64,000 bases of DNA, from the NCBI RefSeq assembly GCF_921293095.1, contig NC_060247.1, positions 52,797,111-52,861,110 of the forward strand. Reading direction: 5' to 3'. The notes beneath the pieces are model-generated. The model was not told the DNA's origin. It was given only the letters and a program-made list of their open reading frames with translations, and did not search any database. Each line of letters begins with the position of its first letter. Within the stretch, counting starts at the first letter, position 1. Source of the DNA: Ischnura elegans. Taxonomy: Eukaryota > Arthropoda > Insecta > Odonata > Coenagrionidae. The translations under genes were made by a program, and so were the position numbers. This document shows, piece by piece, positions 50,101 through 59,965 of this stretch.

Positions 50101-51977
50101 CATCCACCTTCATGCCCCACCTAGCTAGCACCCTACAGCAAATAACTCATGAATATCGATGCTTATCTTAACTCATGGAAGGTTTGGTTGTTTTAGCAAA
50201 ATAAAAGTAATGACCTTCCTTATTGCCTATTTCAGAAAAACTGGAACACTAATAGGACATGATATAGAGATAACTAATAGTGTTTATAACCATGATAGCA
50301 GTCTGATTGCCAGTAGTTCTGCAGATGGAACAGCCAAAATATGGGATGTTCGATCAACTAACTGCCTAGGCACAACTTCCAAAATTCCTTATGAGGTATG
50401 AAATATGGGTGTCTTAAAATCTTTCAGTAAATATTTAAAAAATTGCTTCTCATTTTGCAAAAATTATTCATTAACACTCCGTAAGTACCTAATGAAGACC
50501 GAATAGAATGGCAACAAATGAGGAGGTTACAAATATATGGTAAAATTGACAACATAGGTAAGTAAGATGGTATACTCTAAAATCAACTGATTTGGGCATT
50601 ACTTGGTGGAACGATGAAATGTTCAAGGTGAAAGAAAACACAGTACTGTCCCACAAACTTTTTATTATTATTTGTCAACTGGTTTCGACGTTTATACCGT
50701 CAGTATCAAGACTAAGTTAGTCTTGATAGTGACAGTATAAACGTCGAAACCAGTTAGCAGCTAATAATAAAAAGTTTGTGGAAGAGTACTGGGTTTTGTT
50801 TCACCATGAAGCTCTAAGAGCTTGTTCACCTAATTCCTAATTCTGATGTAAGTTTCAAAATAGAAGGCCTGTTTTTCCATCAGTGATTCATTGCCTTTTT
50901 TGTGTAAATAATAGCAACATTGAAAAACTCAACCCCTCCATATAGTGAGGATCTCATGGAGCATGTAGTTAAATATAATCTACAGAAAGTCACACTAAAA
51001 GTAACACTTTAATATTTATAAACAAATATTTTTTTTAATCTGCCAAAATGGCAAAACTAAGGTGTAATGCTGGTACTAAAATCACTTCTAAAAAGGGTTA
51101 GAAACTATATGTATTTGGTTTTTCATATCATCTCATGGATTTTAATCACTACCTGAAATGTTTTTCCACCTATTTTCCTTGTAAAAATTCTTTTAATTCA
51201 CAAAATGTACCACCATCTAATGCCTAATTTACAAGTGGAATCTCTTTTACTAAGAACAATGTTTTACAGAAATGTATCAAAGTCTAATACACAACTTTTG
51301 ATAAGAAACCATGTTTGATGCTCTATCTATGAAATGTTTTACTCCCCTTCACAGTGCATTTAATTTATAATATACAGTGGAGATCCCTAATTTATAGGCA
51401 GTTGTTTTTCCATTAGATCCTGGATTTGCAGTTTGATTCACAAGGAAAAAACTTAGCGACAGCAAGTAGTGATGGCCAAGCCAGAATATGGGATATCAAA
51501 ACTTTCAAGATGGTATCCGAGATGGAGGGCCACAAAGATCCTATTCTTAAAGTAAGTGGTGAGATAACTGGCTAAATAAATGTAAATTGGCTAAGAAATA
51601 TTCTAAGCTCTTGAAATTTCTTCCTGGCCCCTCTTCAATACCAATCAAGCCCTTTGTATGTCCATTTCTTAGGTTTCCTTCAGTCCCTCTGGTAACCGCC
51701 TCTTGACAGCTAGTATGGATTGCACAGGGCGTTTATGGAATGTAGAAACTGGCAGCTGCCTTCAGGTAAACTTGTAAGGCTACATTTTAAAGACAAACTT
51801 CTTATAAATAACTGTATCTTTAAAAAAAATCTTGATGAATCCTCCATGAATATGAACCTATTACATTTTCAGGTTTTGGATGGCCATTCAGATAGTGTAT
51901 TTTTTAGCCAATTCAGTGCCAATGGTGACTTCATTCTAACGGCATCAAAAGATGGGGCTTGTCATATGTGGAGATAA
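44102..51977 (+). CDS. DAW1: DAW1 / WDR69, dynein assembly factor with WD repeats 1 (whole gene, ten coding exons)
   Basis: DAW1 is a cytoplasmic WD40 protein that helps load outer-arm dynein into cilia and flagella. Exons of 40, 73, 204, 123, 185, 130, 160, 135, 93 and 105 nt join in phase to 415 codons plus stop; I recall the human protein as 415 residues. The N-terminus [23 protein letters not shown] followed by [10 protein letters not shown] matches [23 protein letters not shown]. From about residue 90 on there are eight WD-type repeats, including [53 protein letters not shown] and [13 protein letters not shown], ending HMWR. Start and stop positions match family ends exactly. All introns are GT-AG. 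Its presence implies motile axonemes, in insects chiefly sperm or chordotonal cilia. One middle repeat ([20 protein letters not shown]) is relatively divergent. Confidence 0.96.
44227..44299 (+). CDS. DAW1: DAW1 coding exon 2
   Basis: Acceptor GTGCAG; encodes [20 protein letters not shown] then DLSE; donor GTAAGA. Confidence 0.93.
44393..44596 (+). CDS. DAW1: DAW1 coding exon 3
   Basis: Encodes [20 protein letters not shown] through [15 protein letters not shown], the helical N-terminal part and start of the first blade. Donor GTAAGC. Confidence 0.93.
44680..44802 (+). CDS. DAW1: DAW1 coding exon 4
   Basis: Acceptor GCACAG; encodes [20 protein letters not shown] through [11 protein letters not shown]; donor GTAAAG. 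FNNPYG is identical in human DAW1. Confidence 0.95.
44913..44987. repeat. Perfect inverted repeat, 27-bp arms
   Basis: Arms 44913-44939 and 44961-44987 are exact reverse complements (CCCCTATGAAAAAATTG...), spacer 21 bp. This would form a strong hairpin in the DAW1 pre-mRNA. Confidence 0.9.
45543..45571. repeat. Short perfect palindrome
   Basis: CATAGAGTAAGTA faces TACTTACTCTATG across a spacer of 3 nt. Confidence 0.8.
45620..45930 (-). pseudogene. Retroelement Gag-like zinc-knuckle fragment
   Basis: The minus strand encodes [20 protein letters not shown] followed by PHCG. The first part is a C-x2-C-x4-H-x4-C zinc knuckle like those of Jockey-type ORF1 or Gag proteins; the second knuckle has lost its histidine. 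The preceding frame is shifted ([14 protein letters not shown]). It is too short and broken to assign a clade. Confidence 0.4.
46160..46760. other. GC-richer segment of unknown origin in DAW1 intron 4
   Basis: Long minus-strand frames (46164-46388, 46246-46443, 46497-46703) overlap and base composition differs from the flanks, as in a decayed coding insertion. No domain is recognised. It may be the rest of the element that left the nearby Gag scrap. Confidence 0.3.
47175..47359 (+). CDS. DAW1: DAW1 coding exon 5
   Basis: Acceptor TTTCAG; encodes [20 protein letters not shown] through [13 protein letters not shown]; donor GTAAAA. Confidence 0.95.
47360..48732 (+). other. DAW1: DAW1 intron 5
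   Basis: AT-rich. A 60-bp GC-richer patch near 48070-48130 has no assignment. Confidence 0.5.
48733..48862 (+). CDS. DAW1: DAW1 coding exon 6
   Basis: Acceptor TTACAG; encodes [20 protein letters not shown] through [17 protein letters not shown]; donor GTGGTT. Not in any long open frame, recovered by phase and WD homology. Confidence 0.9.
48863..50235 (+). other. DAW1: DAW1 intron 6
   Basis: Contains the inverted repeat at 49097-49231. Otherwise nothing recognised; the minus frame at 49445-49807 (120 codons) has no domain signal. Confidence 0.55.
49097..49231. repeat. Inverted repeat (32-bp arms) enclosing a hammerhead-like motif
   Basis: Arms 49097-49128 and 49200-49231 are almost perfect reverse complements (one mismatch by eye). 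Between them the minus strand reads CTTGATAATGACC...GGTTCGAAACATGTCGTATG. GAAAC-AT-GTC has the pattern of the very short stem III and GUC site of Penelope-associated hammerheads. Confidence 0.7.
50236..50395 (+). CDS. DAW1: DAW1 coding exon 7
   Basis: Acceptor TTTCAG; encodes [20 protein letters not shown] through [15 protein letters not shown] to IPYE; donor GTATGA. Confidence 0.94.
50396..51416 (+). other. DAW1: DAW1 intron 7
   Basis: Contains the palindrome at 50641-50791; no other element seen. Confidence 0.6.
50641..50791. repeat. Large near-perfect palindrome (about 70-bp arms)
   Basis: The left arm from CAGTACTGTCCCACAAAC matches the right arm's reverse complement CAGTACTCTTCCACAAAC and onward through ACTGGTTTCGACGTTTATAC, about 88 percent by eye, with virtually no spacer. 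Each arm contains GTATAAACGTCGAAACCAGTT, related to the GAAAC terminal motif of Penelope-like elements. Confidence 0.85.
51417..51551 (+). CDS. DAW1: DAW1 coding exon 8
   Basis: Acceptor CATTAG; encodes [20 protein letters not shown] through [10 protein letters not shown]; donor GTAAGT. Phase 0 at both ends. Confidence 0.94.
51673..51765 (+). CDS. DAW1: DAW1 coding exon 9
   Basis: Acceptor TCTTAG; encodes [20 protein letters not shown] then [11 protein letters not shown]; donor GTAAAC. Confidence 0.94.
51873..51977 (+). CDS. DAW1: DAW1 coding exon 10 (terminal)
   Basis: Acceptor TTTCAG; encodes [20 protein letters not shown] through [10 protein letters not shown] and TAA. The final WR corresponds to the C-terminus of homologues. 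Confidence 0.95.
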   Translation, partial: VLDGHSDSVFFSQFSANGDFILTASKDGACHMWR

Positions 51978-52011
51978 AGGAGACTAACATTTAAAAAAAT
52001 ATTTTTATTAA

Positions 52012-52017
52012 AATAAA
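52012..52017 (+). terminator. DAW1: DAW1 polyadenylation signal (candidate)
   Basis: AATAAA 35 nt after the stop codon; another AATAAA occurs near 52094. Both are plausible. Confidence 0.6.
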
Positions 52018-52099
52018 AGATATCCATGTAATTGACAGTTACTAGATACAACTGATACTTACACACACGAAAATACGTATAATTCTCTGCCTTTAATAA

Positions 52100-52690
52100 A
52101 TGGAACAACATATAGATACATAGATAACTTAAATATGAAATAACTCATAGATGTTCCACTGATTTATTATAGTCACATTCAGGTTTCAAACACCATGAAA
52201 ATAACTGTGAAGTAGTTGAAACTGGGTTCAGGAAACAAAAATTTTGTTGAATATTTGGAAGATAGTTTGTTCCTAAGCTATTACTGTAAGTACATTAACA
52301 ACACTCTAAACCAGCACCTCAAAATATCAAAACAACCTACTACCTAAACCAACCAAAAATACCAACAAAGTAACTTCCACCCACATCCCCAGAAACTGAA
52401 ATAAATATAAGCACCCTCGCAAATATCCATAGCGTAAGAAGAAACCACATGACCATTGAAATAGCTGTGAAACTCATTTTCACCAAGCATAATTTAAAGT
52501 TACTAGAATATGAAAAGCTACATTGTCAAACAATCATCTATCCTCTATATTATTTCTACTGTATAGATACCTTTTTCTCAGCTTATATGCAACCAAACTC
52601 TACAAATGAGGTAACAAAATGCACAGAATTTATCAGAGAACATGCGATGGCATATCTTAATTCCTAAATATTGCTATTGTTTCCTAAAAA
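52100..52690. other. AT-rich spacer after DAW1
   Basis: No gene recognised; the 72-codon frame at 52449 has no domain signal. Confidence 0.5.
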
Positions 52691-52704
52691 TGGTTTTTAA
52701 AAAT

Positions 52705-53200
52705 TAAAAAAAAAATCGATTCCGGCAAGATTGTCCTCATCCCAAGAATACAGTTAACGCCATCGGATCCCACCATGCCTTTTAATTTGACTCGCAGACA
52801 ATTTCCCATTAAGGTTTCCTATGCGATGACTATTAACAAGGCTCAGGGTCAGACTTTGCAAAGAGCTGGCTTATTCCTGCCTGACCCTGTATTCTTTCAT
52901 GGCCAACTTTATGTAGCATTATCTAGGATAAGATCTTTTCAAAATATTTTTGTAAATATTAAGGAAAACGCTAAACAAGTATTAACAGAGGATAGTGTAA
53001 TTACTTCCAATGTTATGTTTAAAGAGGTCCTCTGACCTCAATTTGTACATTAACATTCCAATTAAATTTGTACATAAGACCCTGCCTTTTTTTTCTACAT
53101 TTTAAAATTAGAAACGCGTCTATCCCTCTGTGGACTTGCATTGAAAAGAGCGGGGGAAGCCCGCTGGGAGCGGGGGCATCACGCTCGTCATAAACTTAAT
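52705..53200 (+). mobile_element. Helitron 3'-end fragment
   Basis: A Pif1-type helicase tail is followed by about 110 bp and a GC-rich hairpin AGCGGG-GGAAG-CCCGCT near 53150-53166, then a second GAGCG/CGCTC pairing. Helitrons end with such a hairpin a few bases before CTRR; I do not see a clear CTRR, so the exact end is uncertain. Confidence 0.65.
52712..53035 (+). pseudogene. Helitron helicase (Pif1-like) C-terminal fragment
   Basis: The frame starts after an A-rich tract and reads GKIVLIPRIQLTPSD, MPFNLTRRQFPIKVSYAMTI, NKAQGQTLQRAGLFLPDPVF, FHGQLYVALSRIRSFQNIFV to a stop. NKAQGQT and the YVALSR box are helicase motifs near the C-terminus of the Rep-helicase of Helitron rolling-circle transposons. 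About 108 codons are open without defect, but the replication initiator and most of the helicase are absent, so this is a 5'-truncated relic rather than a host Pif1. Confidence 0.85.
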
Positions 53201-55010
53201 TGGAGGCAGAGGAACTTGCAACACCTACTCATGTAGCTGGGAACAGTTCATTACTCACCTCCAGAGAGGAGTAACCTCTTGATGATGTCCAGGAAGAATT
53301 TGAAGACAGATTCTGACTAAACCAATTCAAAACATAGATGGCAGCCACTTTGGTTCTATTGTACTTGTGGACAGTTTTTCGCACGTATTTATTTTACACT
53401 ACAGAGTAAAATTAAAAAGCTAAATTATGCATGTTTTAAACTATAAGAATGGCTGCAATCAGGGGTGGTCTGGGTTGATTGGGGGCTCTTGGCTGGGGCT
53501 CATGATGGGGCCCTCCTTCCCGGATTCAGGGGTCCTCCTCATAATATTTTAGAAAATTGCATGCCTGGAAATGGATTAGGACCATTCTGGTGCTTAAAAA
53601 CTGGATAAAAGTTAATAAAAATAGCAATTTCTTCAGAAAAAATATGGTGAAAAGTGAGAATTTCACAGCTTAATAAATTTAATAAATCTAAAATAAACCT
53701 CTAAAATAAGCTTTCCAAATAACCCTTTCAAAAAAGCATCAGGTTTTCTTTATCCTTCTGACACCTTTATTTTATTTTTTTAAACGAATGCTTTACACAA
53801 ATTATGTTATAAATAATTCAAATTAATGAAAACTTCAGAATTTTATAATTGCAAAAAAATATTTGGTTCGAGTAATCTGAGTCTTTTTTTTATTACAACT
53901 TTCATATATGCTTCACGATAAATGAGAGTGTTGTGGAAACCCCCTAAGCTCGGGGGTCTCAGCGATTGCCGACCAGCCAACCTGCCCCCGGCTGAAATTG
54001 ACGTTATGGAGGATATTATTGCTGGCCAAAAATTATTTAATAATTTCATCCCATTCTTCCTCAATATAGAAACTTGAGAAAGTTTCATTCTTTCATTTAA
54101 AATACATATGTATTCTTCATGGTTCCAATTGGAAGGGCAGGAACAGAATTTTAATAGCTAGATAACGGCAATTTATCATGCACTTATTCATTCCAATTGT
54201 AATATTCACATAGGATGGGAAATGACATCAGATCAAAAGATATCATAATTAGATTGGAATATCTAACAAAACTGTGACTTTTCTGAGATGAGCTCCACCC
54301 TCACTAATCCAAAATTACCTTTGGATTGAAAATGGATGAGCCCTGCAACACAAATGAAGCTGCTGTTTGTAGGAATGTGAGTGTTTTAGCCTAACATATA
54401 CCCCAACGAGAATTATATTTACTAAGGATCAAAATACTGCAAAACATGGCAATATTTTTTATGAAGTTTCTGCTATTAGAGGTAAGCCATATTGATATTA
54501 TCAGAAAACATTGGTTTTGATCTTAAGTAAACAGGAGGATTCCTCAGCAGTCATTAATAACAGGATAATGTTAAAATATGATAACAAAGATATCTCTATG
54601 CCTAAATGGCTAAATGTCAATTACTGACTGATCATTTTCATTTATGTTCTCAATTCAACGTTTAGAAGAAGGTATACCTATAATTATTTTTAACTTTATT
54701 TATATATTTCTAATTTATGATTGGTATGTTAATTTTTATTATTGTAATTTAACTCCTGCCCACTATAGTGCTTTTGAGGAAAGCTTTGCTGTTATTGCCC
54801 AGACAAGTACACACTCATGGGATGTGATTGGTTTTATTTATGATATTTTCTAATTTGTAATTTACCAAGGGATAAATCAATCAATCAGGCATCTTTGCTT
54901 ATATTGTATTCAATATTTTGCCCTCAAATATCAAATAACTTCTGTTCAAATTCAAAAATAAATAACTTTTTATCTAATACCATCTTTATACTTGTTAATC
55001 AAGATAACGA
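53200..55010. other. Spacer without recognised gene
   Basis: AT-rich. Two GC-richer patches (53455-53545, 53935-53995) look like decayed repeats but have no visible termini. Confidence 0.45.
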
Positions 55011-55012
55011 GT

Positions 55013-55107
55013 GAATGAAGTCATTTCATATTCTAATTATAACTATGTATAATTATACTAGTTATACATATATTTATAACTACTCCATGAAATGACTTTA
55101 TTCATTC
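55013..55107. repeat. Inverted repeat around an AT-rich core
   Basis: GAATGAAGTCATTTCAT (55013-55029) faces ATGAAATGACTTTATTCATTC (55087-55107), with a 4-nt indel; the core contains further nested palindromes. Confidence 0.7.
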
Positions 55108-55141
55108 GGGTTCATAAGTGACTGTATCTCATAGCCCAATG

Positions 55142-56125
55142 CAGTAAAACCTTCATACAATGAATTCGTACGGATTGGAAAAACCATCACTTTGATATGG
55201 GGTTTCCTTACATGGCATTCATGTTGTGCCGATTGCGTCATCGAAGGGGTATCCATGTATGTATTCTAACTGTCGTACGATGCAAGTCAAGTATTCTTCT
55301 AAGTCTTGTTTCATTTGCTATAAAACCTCTCCTGTCATGATGATAAACAAGTTTTATTTTTTTTACCCTCAAATACCAAGGCAATCATCGCATCATTTGC
55401 AATCTGGTATAGTATTTCTAATTCAAATGATTGCTTGCATTATCGATTTAGTTCTACATATAGCCTTCAGGCTGAGGAAGAAAAGAATTTGGCTGAGGAT
55501 GTCTTTGGATGGGGAGGGGGAAGGGAAAGAGGAAGTCCCTAGTTCGGTGATTAAAGATATGTGTGCTATGTGGGGGGGATTTGCAGTTGTTTATAGAAAA
55601 CTCTTTCCCAAACAGTGCGATAAGCAATAGGAGCCTAAACATGTTCAATGACAATGTGATGTCGTATTATTGAAAAAAGTTAAAAAAAAAAGGCAGAAGC
55701 AACAGACACTGGATAAGTTTTTTCCTTCAACCTCAAAGTGACAGAGGACTTCCTCCGAAGTTCTCACTGAGGAGAATTGTCCCTCCAAGCAGTAATTCCA
55801 CCCCTTCCTCCCCACACCTCCATCCACTCACTCCATCACATGGCAGTAAAAACAGTTAGTTTTTCTATGTTTCCTTATGTTTAAATGCTTTCATTAATGT
55901 TTTTATATTTAGCTCAATTTGTACTATATTATGACTATTCTCATTTAAAAAAGGATACCTATATAGCCTGTAGCCTTTCATAAAATAGCGAGTCAACAGG
56001 AGCTAGGAACCAATTATTCCTATTTCCTTTATTTCTTATGGGGAAAATTGTTTCATATAGCGAACATTTCAGATTACGACCAGCTTTCTGGAACGGATTG
56101 TGGTCGTTATCCGAGGTTCTACTAT
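55142..56125 (+). mobile_element. Tigger/pogo-type element remnant
   Basis: The right terminus, inverted, reads TAGTAGAACCTCGGATAACG and continues into GACCACAATCCGTTCCAGAA, a recognisable pogo-type end. The left terminus is poorly conserved; AGTAAAACCTTCATACAATG at 55142 is a candidate only. A transposase C-terminus lies inside. Confidence 0.6.
55454..55735 (+). pseudogene. Tigger-type transposase C-terminal remnant
   Basis: The plus strand reads VIKDMCAMWGGFAVVYRKLF, stops, then shows the degraded helix and KKVKKKRQKQQTLDKFF. This follows the C-terminus of TIGD1-like transposases (MCEMW...VEKHHP...ILKRRQKQxSLDxF). Two stops interrupt the segment. The CENP-B-like DNA-binding region and DDE domain are missing. 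It lies just inside the right terminus, as expected for the 3' end of a transposase gene. Confidence 0.6.
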
Positions 56126-57420
56126 ACAGAGAGCTTGCGACAGCAGAAAATATGGAAAAGCTTAGAGACCAACTGAGGATAGCATTGTTCTTCGATGGAA
56201 GAAAAAACAAAACGAAAATCAGGGAATTGTAGAGCAACAATAAAGAGTGCATCATGACTTCCACCGAAGAGCATGTAGTTATTCTTGCAGAACCCGGCAG
56301 GGTTTATTTGGGACCTGAAACAGGAGATGCAGAATGCCTCGGAATCACAATACTCGACTTTGTCGAAGCCACTAGAATGGACACGTCTTCCATAAGGTGC
56401 ATCAGTTGTGATGGTTGTTCTACGAACACCGGCTGGAAGAGAGGCGCTATACATTTTATCGAAGTGTGTCTCGGGCGTGCCTTACAGATTTACGTGTGCC
56501 TGCTGCATTCAAACGAACTCCCTCTTCGGTATATAATGGAGAAATTCAACGGGCCGACGACAGGACCAAATAACTACAGCAGGCCAATTTGTCACCAACT
56601 GAAGACCTCTTAAGTGCAGCTGCCTGTGGTGAAATTGTTGACGATTGATCTTAATCTGACAGATTCATCACTCATCAGCACACACAAAAATATTCGCTGG
56701 ACATGGCTCGTGGTAATGCCAGGGGATACATCCCACAAGAGCTGGCGCGATCCTGGTGAAATGAATAATAGCAGATGGGCAACGACGGCCAACAGAGTGA
56801 TGCGCATTTACATAGGAACAAGACGACCAACAGTGGCTTTGAAAACAATAACCAAGATTATCATGAAACTTTATATTCCTATGTGGTTCACAATAAAGTA
56901 AAATTGGAAGATTACAAAAGGAGCAATACATGTCTGGGAAATGCTTCAGAGAATAAGACAATTCCCTAAAAAGTACAGGAAGGTTCTTGAGAAATCCATC
57001 CAGAGCAACGCGTTCTTCGCTCATCCAGAGAACATCCTCTTTGCAATGGTGAATGATGAAAGGGCTGAAGTGCAAAGAGTAGTCTTTCGGGGGATAGTGC
57101 AGGCAAGAAAGATGTAATCGCAGAGGAAGGCATCATGAGTTTTCACATCCCTCCACAATTCATCTGACTAAACCAATTTAATCGTTTGGGGATACACTAC
57201 AGTTACAGCACCACCTCTACTGGATCACATCTCGACAGCGGAGCTTGAATCTATGTTGGCCGACTAGACGGATGAATGTCCGTCCCGGATCAAAATCCCT
57301 GACTTTCACTGCCACACTCAAGCCATCGAGAGACATGTGAAGATGGTCATAGAGGCATCAGAGAGCAGAGAAAAGGAAAGAAACGCCAGAAAACACAATC
57401 AAGGAAAATTATGTCAAAGT
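56122..57420 (+). pseudogene. Uncharacterised repetitive protein family member (EEH / HTQA-ER type), nearly open
   Basis: One frame runs from 56122 to 57115 with only three in-frame stops (56230, 56611, 56899) and no frameshift. It reads LFFDGRKNKTK, TEEHVVILAEPGRVYLGP, ISCDGCSTNTGWKRGAIHF, CLLHSNELPLRYIMEKF, GPTTGPNNYS, NNSRWATTANRVMRIYIG, WEMLQRIRQFPKKYR and NAFFAHPENILFAMVNDER. After more damage, PDFHCHTQAIERHVKMVIEAS follows at about 57306-57368. From memory these motifs recur, in this order, in multi-copy uncharacterised proteins of hydra, aphids and other invertebrates. Multi-copy spread suggests a transposon-encoded protein, perhaps a divergent nuclease, but I know of no assigned function. 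The 5' end is cut off at the border with the Tigger remnant. Confidence 0.5.
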
Positions 57421-57439
57421 TTGGATCTAAAAAATTTTA

Positions 57440-58560
57440 CTTCTTAACTGGTAAGTAATAAGACTTGAAGGGTGGGTGGGTACGGGAGGAGCTCGAGTTG
57501 CAGCCACCTCCACGTGTTGAGTTCTGGGCTACCCTGAGAGTCGGAGTGGCGCCTGTTCTCACGGTGGGCTTAGAGCTGCAAAATTTGGAACGCGGACCCA
57601 TTTTCGTAGACAATGTAGCCTGAGCAGTGCGTTGACATTAGTTCATAGGCAGGCTATTGGGAGATGAGGAGACACTTACTTTAGGATGAGAGAGGAGAAA
57701 GGTGTCCCATATAAGTGGAAGGGTCATATTGGTGCGATCATGCTCATACGAGTACAGCAAATTAAAATATATGCCATTAATTAAGAAAATTTCCAAGTTT
57801 TTTTTCCTTTCTTTGCATTTTAAGACCGGTAATTGTATAAAAAAACCTGACTGTTAGATCTTTGCGGCTTACCACGACAATTTCAGACATGAATGGTGCA
57901 GAATCGGCTGAAAAAATTATTAAAATCCCGACATTTACTGGCGAAATAGAGTAAAAGGAGGGTGTGTGTGTTACGAGTTGCATACGCACAAAATAAATTC
58001 TCTTGGTGCCACCGCAGGATGTCAACCTGCAGGAACAAAATTTTTCCCCCATTCATTTGGTACCTCGGGCTACATTTTGACGTATGTTGAACTTTGAATT
58101 TCGAATAAAGTTGTTTGATGACCACCCCTAATGGTCAATGGTTAATTCACTTTAACAAGTTAAAAAAAGAGCGAGGGGAAATACGACAAATCAGTAAGAA
58201 TGCCATGGTATACCTACCTACTGCACGGATCAATTGATACTAAAACTATCTATCTGTTGAAGAAAAACGGCGGATTACGAGAGGGGTGACCCGTAATTTT
58301 TAGAAAAATTGAAAGTTGTTAATGTATGCGGTGGTTCTTCAATTGCATTTTTCATTTCGCCAGTTGAACAAACATCGTATAAAAATTATTTCTGAATATC
58401 TAAGAACCACTTGTCTATGTATACGAGACCTTGGACCCGCATAATAGCTAAGAGGTGTTGCATAACATTAAGGCGCCGTGGAAAGTAAGGCTCGGAGCGT
58501 TAAAAGACGCGGTACTCTACTCCCCACTTATTCCGCCAATATTGAAGGAAAATGACCTGT
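57440..58560. other. Spacer without recognised gene
   Basis: 57440-57620 is GC-richer and may continue the preceding element's 3' end. The minus frames at 57777-58125 have no recognised domain. Confidence 0.45.
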
Positions 58561-58599
58561 AATATGTGTTTTTTCAAAATCGTTGCGCGCATGATTTTT

Positions 58600-59320
58600 C
58601 TGTTTTAAGACTGCATCAGTCAATATTGCGGAGGAAAAATATGGACGTATATGGATGGAAAGTAGGTTTCATTCTTCTATGTAAATCTTTTCCTTGGCCT
58701 ATTCAAAGAAAACTTCCTAAAAAAATTCCCACAAAAACTTCTTCGTTGGCTAGGATACACAGACGATATCTTTCTTCCCTGGTCCAACGACGTCAACTTT
58801 CCTACTCATCTGACTCTGTATCTTTCACTTTTTACGTCTCCAGCACCAATAGCTATTTCAAAGATGTAGACATACACCTTTCTAGCAATAACAAATTCAA
58901 AACCCCTGTCCACATCAAAGCCGCCAGCAAACAACAATACCTCCACTGCATCAGCTGCCACCTACCACAAACCATTCCTTATTTTCTCTCTATTCGTGGA
59001 CACAGGCTTTGCATTAACCCTGACGATCTTCAAAGGCTACTTTCTAAATTACACACCTCTATTCTTCGTTGCGGGTACCCCACCCCCCTTCCCCACTTCA
59101 AAAATTCCAAGTAGTTACCATCTCATCTTGCGACCATTCCAGAAGCAAAAACAGCAAGATATTTTCTCCGCCGCAGCATCTTTTCTCCCCAAACTTAAAT
59201 CCCTCCCGATACTACCCTCCACCACCTGTCTTCGAAGCAAACCATGCATATTTTATCATGTTCATATTCTCGTCTCCATATGTATCCGCCACTGTTCTCA
59301 GGCCTCTCTCGTCAATCCAA
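58600..59320 (+). mobile_element. Penelope-like element, reverse transcriptase fragment
   Basis: The plus strand, over two frames, reads NSHKNFFV, then GYTDDIFLPWSND (the YIDDIF catalytic box of Penelope-type reverse transcriptase, with T for I), then DVDIHLSSNNKFKTPVHIKA, ASKQQYLHCISCHLPQTIPY and SIRGHRLCINPDDLQ. The tail towards 59320 is more degraded. The endonuclease is absent. Orientation is opposite to the fragment at 6.7-7.6 kb and no overlap exists between the two, so they may be pieces of one family but not of one copy. Confidence 0.75.
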
Positions 59321-59600
59321 TATTAAAATATCTTCCCATTTCTACTATCGTTGAGACAATTCCACTGCGGATTTTTGCAATTAAAGTCGCCGCCAAGAAG
59401 GGTTGGAGTGTCATCTTTTATTATAGCGTCCAAGTCTTTTTCTGCAAATATTTTAGTAGGTCTAAGATAGTACCAGTTGAGGTATATCTTTCTTAGATTT
59501 GTGTCAATTGGCACACTGATTGCTTCTAGGGATTGAAGCTGGTGATAGGAGAAAGGGCTTGATTTGATTCCGTTAAAAACTGGCATTGCCACCGCTCCAG
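59320..59600 (-). pseudogene. LINE (Jockey-like) apurinic endonuclease fragment
   Basis: The minus frame reads VAMPVFNGIKSSPFSYHQLQ, IYLNWYYLRPTKIF and then TPTLLGGDFNCKNPQWNC, the GDFN box of APE-type endonucleases of non-LTR retrotransposons. It ends after NDSRNGKIF. Sequence differs from the I-group element at 60-64 kb, so it is a separate family. The reverse transcriptase is missing. Confidence 0.7.
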
Positions 59601-59639
59601 ACTCTTTATTTTTCCGAAGGTAGTGTCTCTCCTGTGCAC

Positions 59640-59950
59640 AACATAGCCCTCTGCAGCGAGGGGGGGGGGGTTTTGGGGGATAAACCCCCCCCCCCAGAGT
59701 TAGAGAAATTTTTAAGTTTAATCCATTTTACTTAATTGGATTGATATTTCAAATAATAGAATAGTGTAAGGATTAATAAAATCTCTTAGAAAGCCGTAAA
59801 ACTCACCGTTTTGAAACATTTATCTTAAAATTTCGCAATTTATTAATCTCGCACCTACCTCTTATCCTGGTGGGTATACCATACCCCCACACACCCCGGT
59901 ATTAGTTGCACCTAAACTCCTCCCCAGCCTTAATTCCTAGCCACGCCCTT
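59640..59950. repeat. Poly-G/poly-C flanked repeat fragment
   Basis: A run of 12 or so G, then TTTTGGGGGATAAACCCCCC forms a hairpin at 59659-59695; the segment ends CTAGCCACGCCCTTA, a common type of repeat terminus in arthropod genomes. Boundaries and class are unresolved. Confidence 0.35.
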
Positions 59951-59965
59951 AGCCGTCTGGTCTAA

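Noticed and set aside
52712-53035. Host Pif1 DNA helicase gene
   Set aside because: Only the last helicase motifs are present, with a Helitron-like hairpin following; a transposon relic explains it better.
56668-57075. 135-codon minus-strand frame starting with Met
   Set aside because: It lies opposite the plus-strand frame that shows the family motifs; codon structure is that of an antisense shadow.
59659-59695. G-quadruplex or telomere-like tract
   Set aside because: The G and C runs simply form a hairpin typical of repeat ends; assembly error in homopolymers is also possible.
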